Shown in pieces: positions 8,001 to 10,974 of a DNA stretch of 10,974 bases. The position numbers were made by a program, and so were the translations under genes. The notes under the pieces were generated by a model. It ran no database searches, had not been told where the DNA came from, and saw nothing but the letters and a program-made list of their open reading frames with translations. Origin of the DNA: Fibrobacterota bacterium (GTDB lineage: Bacteria > Fibrobacterota > Chitinivibrionia > Chitinivibrionales > JANQEN01); NCBI GenBank assembly GCA_030619215.1, contig JAUXBV010000054.1, positions 1 to 10,974 of the forward strand. The letters are read 5' to 3'. The number at the start of each line of letters is the position of its first letter. Position 1 is the stretch's first letter.

Positions 8001-10974
8001 CGTTGTTACCGAGTTCCATGTTGCTCCGCCTACCCATGACACAGTACTTGCATCCCAGTAATTCGCTCCGTCAAATATGCTCACCTCAATATCCGTTGGT
8101 GTGTAGGTATATGTCCCGGTTATTTCATTCGGACTCGGATAGATGCTGATCGCGCCGGTAGGTGAACTTACCGTTGTTGTCGGGCCCTCAATAGTAAAAT
8201 CTCCGTCGGAAGCATCGGTTACAGTAGCATCCGACTCATCAGTGACCTGTACTCTTACCTGATTACCTACAGCATTGGGAAGAGTCCACGGATAGATTCC
8301 ACTGGATGCGTCAACAGATGTGGCTATGATATTGGGATAAGTTCCACCGCCGTCTGTTGAATACTCAAGCTTTACAGTGGCAATACTTCCCATTCTGCTC
8401 CATGTTATATCCTGGTTATCACCGACAACCCATGATTCCCCGCCGTTGGGAGCTGTCAATGATAATGCACCTTTTACAGCAAAGTTGGCATTAGAGAAAT
8501 CATTTACCGTAGCATCCGAAGCATCACTCACCCTTACTTTCAACATTGTGCCGATAGCGTCCGGTATTGTCCAGGAATAGCTGTCTGTATTCGATGTTGA
8601 AGCAACAATAGTGTTAGGGTAGGTTGCACCGCCATCTGTGGAGTATTCAAGCATGACATTGGCAATAGAGCCGGTCGTGTTCCACGTGACATTCTGGCTC
8701 TCACCCACTACCCACAATTCACCGCCGTTTGGCGCTGTAACGGTTATAGTACCCTTGATGGAAAAAACCGCATCTGAAACATCATTCACTGTTGCATCGG
8801 ACGCATCAGATATCCGCACTTTTATATTTGCTGATAAAGCATCCGGGATTGTCCAGGAATAACTGAGCGCCCCAGCGGGAGTAGAAGAAATTATCGTATA
8901 GGTTTCAAGCTCATCAGCAAAACCATTGGTCGAATATTCAAGCTTTACATTTGTGAATGTCCCGACCGTTGTCCAGGTTATGTTATTCGAAGCACCAACA
9001 TTCCAAGATTCACCACCATTCGGGGCGGTTATTGCCAAAGAGCCTTTAATTGAAAAAACCGCATCAGAGGTATCTAATACTGTTGGATCTGAAGCATCAC
9101 CGACCCGAATCTTAACATTTGGAGATATATTGTCAGGAATCGTCCAGCCATAGGTACCACTGTTAGGTGTTGACGCAATAATAACAAACGAATACGTACT
9201 ACCGCTATCAGTTGAATATTCCAGCTTCACATTTGAAATAGTGCCGCTACTGCTCCAGGTAATATCCTGGCTGCCTCCCACCGTCCATGACTCCCCGCCA
9301 TTAGGGGCCGACAGTGTTAAGGAAGGCTTGATTGAAAAGTTGGCATCCGAGGTATCCATTGCAGTATTATTTAACGAGTCAGTAACTATTATCCGAACCT
9401 GAACCGTGGAGTTGTTGATATCAGGAATTGTCCATGAATAACTGCCCGAGTTTGCAATATTGGAAACAATCGTATTGGGAAATGTTGCACCAGCGTCAGT
9501 GGAGTACTCCAGGATAATCGGGTTAGCCTTGAGCATCGCATCGGTAATGCCGGCATTATTCCAGGTAATGTTCTGTGAAGAACCGACTGTCCATATCTCA
9601 GCGCCATTGGGTGAATTAATGGTGTTGGAAGGAACTGATGGTGGAGCATTATCAAAGGTAAAGAAGCAGGTATCAGGTAATTCCTGTATAAAACTTACAC
9701 TATCAGAAGCCATTGACCGAATAGTATAACTACCATTTGCCCAGGCCGGAACTGAACTGAAACTCCAAGCCGTCGTACCTGTTGCTATTAACAGTGTCTC
9801 AGCAACCGCCCATGTTGATGCCCCATCCCAGTAATATCCGTCGCTCTGTCGCTTAATTGCAACCTTTACATCGAACACACCCGACCCTGTACCATCATCC
9901 GCCGTGCCCGTTATGGTTGCCAGTGAATTGACATAGCTCGAATCCGCAGGGCTGGTAATCGAAGAAGTTGGTGAAGTGAAATCCCAATTTGTATTACTCC
10001 CCGCATTACTACTATTCATTGCCTTACCAAAAGAACCGCCCGAAGCATCGCTGTTACCGATATTTGCATAATCTGCATTAAGTGAACCAGCAACATTCAG
10101 CCACCACGTACTTGCAGTGTTCATGTTTAACAGGTTTGCAACCTGTCCGTTAAAGCTGGCATTACCGGCAACAGTAATTGTATCGCCATCAAGGTTTTGG
10201 AATGTGGTTGACGTTCCATTGGTAATGGTAAAATCCCCACCCGTTACTGTTTTAATATTTTTAGAATTAAAATTCAGTATTCCCGCGTCCTGGTAAAAAC
10301 TATTACATACGAGGTTATTGGTAGCTAATTGTAATGTGCCGGAGCCGATATGACCGATTGTTGGCAGAGTATCAATGAACTTTGGTGTTAATACCTGTGT
10401 TCCTGTGCCATCAAATTTCAACCTACCACTCGCGGTAATTGTGTCTAACATTGAAAAATCAGCGTCATAACTTACGTTCAATGTACAACTACTGAAATCC
10501 AACACTCCTGTATTATTTGAGCTTAATAAATTGCCAATATAATGTGTCTGGTCTGAACCGCATATCAATTTTCCTTCCCTGATATGTACCGTATCTGCGT
10601 TCAAACTATTATTTAAATACCACTCACTGCCTGACCCGTCAAAGATCATGTTATTATACGCTGCACTTCCCGGGTAAATCGAAAAACCCGAGCCTCCTCC
10701 ATTAAATACCATCGGTCCTGTACCGGTATTGAAAGTACCGTTCATGCTATTATAAAAATTACCGCCAATAAACAGCGTGTCGGACGGTGCGTTAAACGTT
10801 GCTGAGGAAGATGAGATGTCTAAATCACCGGAGAGGTTCACTTTTCCACTTGAGCCGGTGAAGGTTCCCGTGTTTCCCACCTCTAATCCATAGTAAGCCC
10901 ATAAATCATTACCATTCATATTAAATTCACCGTCAAATATATCCAGTGTATCCACATTCAGGGGGTTTGCGCCC
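1677..10974 (-). CDS. giant mosaic surface protein with Ig, cadherin and Fn3-like domains and a T9SS-type C-terminal domain, 5' end outside window
   Basis: One frame of 3098 codons, TGA at 1677-1679, open through the right edge. The first in-frame GTG (10953-10955) is internal: '..ANPLN' precedes it without a break. With that GTG as residue 1: 1-326 beta-solenoid-like, Gly/Asn/Ser/Thr-rich; 327-443 bacterial Ig-like; 444-925 five Kre9/Knh1-type repeats; 926-1252 three repeats related to 327-443; 1253-1365 Fn3-like with 'YYWRVKTRD'; 1366-1467 cadherin ('FDYETQSSYSIRVRTTD', 'DMNEPP'); 1468-1731 two 132-residue cadherin-like repeats; 1732-1823 Big_9-like; 1824-1938 Big_5-like; 1939-2179 two uncharacterised beta-rich segments; 2180-2284 Fn3-like; 2285-2385 Ig-like; 2386-2476 He_PIG-like; 2477-2578 Ig-like ('NTNDAP'); 2579-2669 beta-rich; 2670-2809 'WNMVSVPVP...GYWAL' module; 2810-2985 no family recognised; 2986-3092 sorting domain. 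No catalytic signature was seen, so an adhesin or structural surface role is inferred. The signal peptide should lie upstream of the window. Confidence 0.93.
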   Translation of the reverse strand, partial: GANPLNVDTLDIFDGEFNMNGNDLWAYYGLEVGNTGTFTGSSGKVNLSGDLDISSSSATFNAPSDTLFIGGNFYNSMNGTFNTGTGPMVFNGGGSGFSIYPGSAAYNNMIFDGSGSEWYLNNSLNADTVHIREGKLICGSDQTHYIGNLLSSNNTGVLDFSSCTLNVSYDADFSMLDTITASGRLKFDGTGTQVLTPKFIDTLPTIGHIGSGTLQLATNNLVCNSFYQDAGILNFNSKNIKTVTGGDFTITNGTSTTFQNLDGDTITVAGNASFNGQVANLLNMNTASTWWLNVAGSLNADYANIGNSDASGGSFGKAMNSSNAGSNTNWDFTSPTSSITSPADSSYVNSLATITGTADDGTGSGVFDVKVAIKRQSDGYYWDGASTWAVAETLLIATGTTAWSFSSVPAWANGSYTIRSMASDSVSFIQELPDTCFFTFDNAPPSVPSNTINSPNGAEIWTVGSSQNITWNNAGITDAMLKANPIILEYSTDAGATFPNTIVSNIANSGSYSWTIPDINNSTVQVRIIVTDSLNNTAMDTSDANFSIKPSLTLSAPNGGESWTVGGSQDITWSSSGTISNVKLEYSTDSGSTYSFVIIASTPNSGTYGWTIPDNISPNVKIRVGDASDPTVLDTSDAVFSIKGSLAITAPNGGESWNVGASNNITWTTVGTFTNVKLEYSTNGFADELETYTIISSTPAGALSYSWTIPDALSANIKVRISDASDATVNDVSDAVFSIKGTITVTAPNGGELWVVGESQNVTWNTTGSIANVMLEYSTDGGATYPNTIVASTSNTDSYSWTIPDAIGTMLKVRVSDASDATVNDFSNANFAVKGALSLTAPNGGESWVVGDNQDITWSRMGSIATVKLEYSTDGGGTYPNIIATSVDASSGIYPWTLPNAVGNQVRVQVTDESDATVTDASDGDFTIEGPTTTVSSPTGAISIYPSPNEITGTYTYTPTDIEVSIFDGANYWDASTVSWVGGATWNSVTTYGSFAANNWTMSSSMPTWSSGTNYTLESRAIDGGYTESPAANTNFTYTGPSTSISSPVGAISTYPSPNEINGTYAGNPTDIEVNIFNGTNYWDASTVSWVGGATWNSLTTYGGFAANGWGMTSSLPTWSSGTNYTIESRAVDGPYAESPAANNNFTYTGPTTSITAPTGATGTYPSQLEGAYTATPTDIEVSIFDGANYWNASTTSWGALAWNSLTTYGSFSANNWYMTTNLPTWNSGTNYTIESHAIDGPYIESPAANNNFTYTDATAPANVGCGTPADGATGLSNAPALTALTASDAGGSGLDAAPYYFELATDIAFTANLQNSGWIASTTWNPAALTSGTTYYWRVKTRDIIPNESALCGHTPDAAGYGTFTTNAAPTTLTLSGLNVNENEPSGTVVGLFSTTDTDVSDTHTYTLVAGTGDTDNGSFTIGVDSLKTGAVFDYETQSSYSIRVRTTDDGAGNLWYEEMFTITIVDMNEPPVLSGSGGALPYTENDAATVVDNAVAVTDIDNANMASAEVSISASYTMAEDSLLFADQNGITGGFNNTTGALTLSGSATLAFYNTAMQSIQYFNSSNSPSTATRTVSFTVNDGANNSNTVTRDVSVASVNDAPVMSGTGGSITYMENDTPTVIDNGILVGDAENANIASAEVSISANYATPEDALIFADQNGITGTFDNASGVLTLTGAATVANYETALRSVNYRNFSESPGTAPRTVSFVVNDGVVNSNIITRDVNVTSINDAPVASDTSYVINQNDTLSVSTPGVMANDIDMEADPLTATLVSNVSNGTLTLNADGSFQYIPAINYCGIDSFIYQLNDGVLNSNVATVTINVNDISSPTVVSVSPADNTTDVGVNDSLVMVLSEVVFADSGNVYIAHLADLSIFETIPVGSGGIAGSGTNTITIDPVNTFASETGYYVLIEATCFKDSTGNYFPGYTSDTWWNFTTADVLTQNPTLTTPAAGATVDSNFTIDFTLPEDALSGSVKMTFTQAGGNTDPNSPHAVTFLSSYEVAGTHSTTLWGKDLSYSALVASVNSDPNDALVNGGIYDVTIQYQDAAGNPVAQVGNSGIIYAPVLDVVSASYFEDSDNLTLVFDATVNASNINTSNRIGLYVDNGSGDSLNLTIPWGFVFGETQDTVFITLYPQLADTVESWADVTSLLSLKLQANTFGNGTASNALINDASGFKVNFIEDTIPPEPVTGLSASALNCSTMVVTWTASASFDARDVQVCASALPMPEIPGSGEYSQTVNAAVTSVAFTGLPKYGATLYTAAFVIDNADNWSEFSATASGTVMLPDGVAPDNAISAAFANIGDSAVSVSLELPDTLQNAEAGILFTFNHNPIYTDTAFSFTLGFHDTTFTLPDVVKPGLWRGSWAPFDNAGNIGPEKSDSIVINNSAPVITVLYQYDLNEDSAWTIDNCAYDINDDPITLTLINAPLGMYVSQATQSISWTPGNEDVGARMVTLLADDGMALSDTVSMVLTVKNTNDSPILVSAFFPDTAYEDSLVEGEIAVYDSDESDSLNISFNVRISWLSATVIAPTDTDSLWRFKLKGTPCNDDTGTIQFAAIIKDIEDVSVSSEHALYVVNTNDAPVTQLIKKQKMFGAAQYVMAGLDDFDSTFTFHARFTELDSMAVEDTITSSDGIFTFYPLADGKYLFNCYAQDQAGLIDLSPFEDTLTITGVLSQTWSDTGTWNMVSVPVPSYSAEPFKAAGTVLHWDESKEPDGIYKYYIRSGRIHGLTAGKSYWTKLNSLVSITLNRGSLSKDPVTILLHKAEYGWNQIASPYLYPVKWEKDVTLWKWNAETHDFEEAEGVLFPWEGYWALTDSKDSVAISPEPYFISKALTRRSKTCFVDKTEWTFGIELTSNINRDADNLFGISRHAKNGYDRFDRPEPPRMGSEPYLYFAHPEWKRSVDEFASDIRRTWHDKENVFQVGISPCAQDVTALTLNITGYSEDMQIYLFVNTSSGVVKYNEGMTLNVQPSDKVQYRTVFATSNKNFLNNFPHKFMLNHPYPNPCRPSATIQYTLPYRWGDDGWLNTNRYKVKMVIYDARGRVVRELVNRKQKPGLYKVVWRGKSDTGRRVASGFYFCRLEAGKYSSVKKIIAIR
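2526..2948 (-). other. 'W.M.SVP...GYW' module of the giant protein
   Basis: Residues 2670-2810. The segment contains 'WNMVSVPVP', 'LTAGKSYWTKL', 'YGWNQIASPY' and 'FPWEGYWAL'. This paired pattern (a 'W..(I/V)S.P' opening and a 'G.GYW' closing, used twice) is familiar from the region preceding sorting domains in large exported FCB-group proteins. Function is unknown. It marks the change from the Ig/cadherin array to the secretion-related tail. Confidence 0.55.
5763..6554 (-). repeat. two tandem 132-residue cadherin-like repeats within the giant protein
   Basis: Copy 1 (6159-6554, residues 1468-1599) and copy 2 (5763-6158, residues 1600-1731) have exactly equal length. Shared landmarks are 'SG.GG...Y.END..TV.DN', 'SAEVSIS..Y', 'FADQNGITG.F', 'G.LTL.G.AT...Y..A..S..Y', 'RTVSF.VNDG' and a 'VNDAP' or 'INDAP' end. 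This is the repeat seen in large multidomain adhesin-like and VCBS/cadherin-like surface proteins. The 'D.D.AN' and 'NDAP' positions could coordinate calcium, which is inference. Confidence 0.85.
7200..8180 (-). repeat. three tandem Ig-like repeats of 110, 110 and 107 residues
   Basis: Copies A (7851-8180), B (7521-7850) and C (7200-7520) cover residues 926-1035, 1036-1145 and 1146-1252. Each runs from a 'SSP.GA...YPS' start through 'PTDIEV.IF.G.NYW.AST.SW', 'TYG.F.AN.W.M....PTW.SGTNYT.ES.A.DG' to 'ESPAAN.NFTYT'. The copies are very similar as protein but carry many third-position differences in DNA, so the duplication is not recent and the protein sequence has been conserved. A divergent fourth member lies at residues 327-443 ('GYYWDGASTW', 'PAWANGSYTIRSMASD'). 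Confidence 0.92.
8181..9626 (-). repeat. five tandem Kre9/Knh1-type 'PNGGE.W' repeats
   Basis: Residues 444-545, 546-639, 640-736, 737-830 and 831-925. Each starts with 'PNG(G/A)E.W.VG....(I/V)TW', continues with '(V/I).LEYST' and '(W)T(I/L)P', and ends with 'D.S.(A/G).F.(I/V)K/E'. The PNGGE.W codons lie at 9591-9611, 9285-9305, 9003-9023, 8712-8732 and 8430-8450, so the period is 282-306 bases. The pattern fits the Ser/Thr-rich GPI-anchored / Kre9-Knh1 family (PF10342), an immunoglobulin-like fold that also occurs in bacterial surface and extracellular enzymes. Repeat 1 is the most divergent and carries extra residues (DAMLKANP). Confidence 0.88.
9978..10974 (-). other. beta-solenoid-like N-terminal region of the giant protein (partial)
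   Basis: About 332 residues up to 'NTNWDF' at 326, rich in Gly, Asn, Ser and Thr, with short strands such as 'GKVNLSGDLDIS', 'TLFIGGNFYN', 'GPMVFNGGG', 'YNNMIFDGSGSEW', 'GDTITVAGNASF' and 'WWLNVAGSLNADYANIGNSDASGG'. Similar 'G.v.fnG.g' / 'yNNl.i.gsg' rungs are common in large exported FCB proteins and resemble haemagglutinin-type solenoids. No family can be named with confidence, and the region continues past the right edge. Confidence 0.6.

Noticed and set aside
8377..9153. Three similar plus-strand frames at 8377-8580, 8638-8862 and 8926-9153
   Set aside because: They resemble one another only because they are antisense to the PNGGE.W repeats; they lack initiation signals and lie inside the well-supported minus-strand gene.
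5763..9626. Recent slippage-type tandem duplication or assembly artefact in the repeat arrays
   Set aside because: The copies differ at many codons and in length between families, and the frame stays open throughout, so these are old, selected protein repeats and not collapsed or duplicated reads.
10953..10955. GTG as the start codon of the giant protein
   Set aside because: The frame continues upstream without a stop to the window edge (residues GANPLN before it), there is no Shine-Dalgarno or signal peptide, and the solenoid-like pattern is already under way. It is an internal valine codon.

Overview
The window looks like accessory cell-surface gene content from a Gram-negative bacterium of the FCB superphylum (Bacteroidota, Fibrobacterota, Ignavibacteria, Cloacimonadota and relatives). 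The main evidence is the C-terminus of the giant protein. It has the 'HPYPNPCRPS...Y.LP' start and the 'G.Y...W.G....G..VASG.YF.RL..G....KK' end of the FlgD-Ig / type IX secretion (T9SS) type A sorting domain. The secreted beta-helix protein at the left edge is also of a kind common in these phyla. I cannot assign a genus. By eye, G+C is moderate in the body of the giant gene and lower in the small genes and spacers.

Layout: all three genes lie on the minus strand, so transcription runs right to left. (1) 1677-10974 is one uninterrupted frame of at least 3098 codons, still open at the right edge. It encodes a mosaic secreted protein. In order it has a beta-solenoid-like N-terminal part, a bacterial Ig-like domain, five Kre9/Knh1-type 'PNGGE.W' repeats, three 107-110-residue repeats related to that first Ig domain, then Fn3-like, cadherin, paired 132-residue cadherin-like, Big_9-like, Big_5-like, several further Ig/Fn3/He_PIG-type domains, a 'W.M.SVP...GYW' module and the sorting domain. 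(2) 1322-1676 is a 355-base spacer with an octamer tandem repeat directly after the giant gene and several short inverted repeats. (3) 932-1321 encodes a small exported protein consisting of little more than one FecR domain. (4) 665-931 is a spacer with a weak candidate terminator for the FecR gene, a near-consensus sigma70-type promoter for the next gene, an exact 22-bp tandem duplication and an 18-bp dyad. (5) 1-664 is the 5' part of a gene for a signal-peptide-bearing right-handed beta-helix protein, cut by the left edge.

Together the genes suggest a surface or secretome locus: a giant adhesin- or matrix-like protein, a small periplasmic or surface FecR-domain protein, and a second secreted repeat protein. 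No enzyme, transporter, defence system, RNA gene, CRISPR array or complete mobile element was recognised. No clearly new biological system is visible. The most unusual points are the domain order of the giant protein, the stand-alone FecR domain and the repeat-rich spacers.
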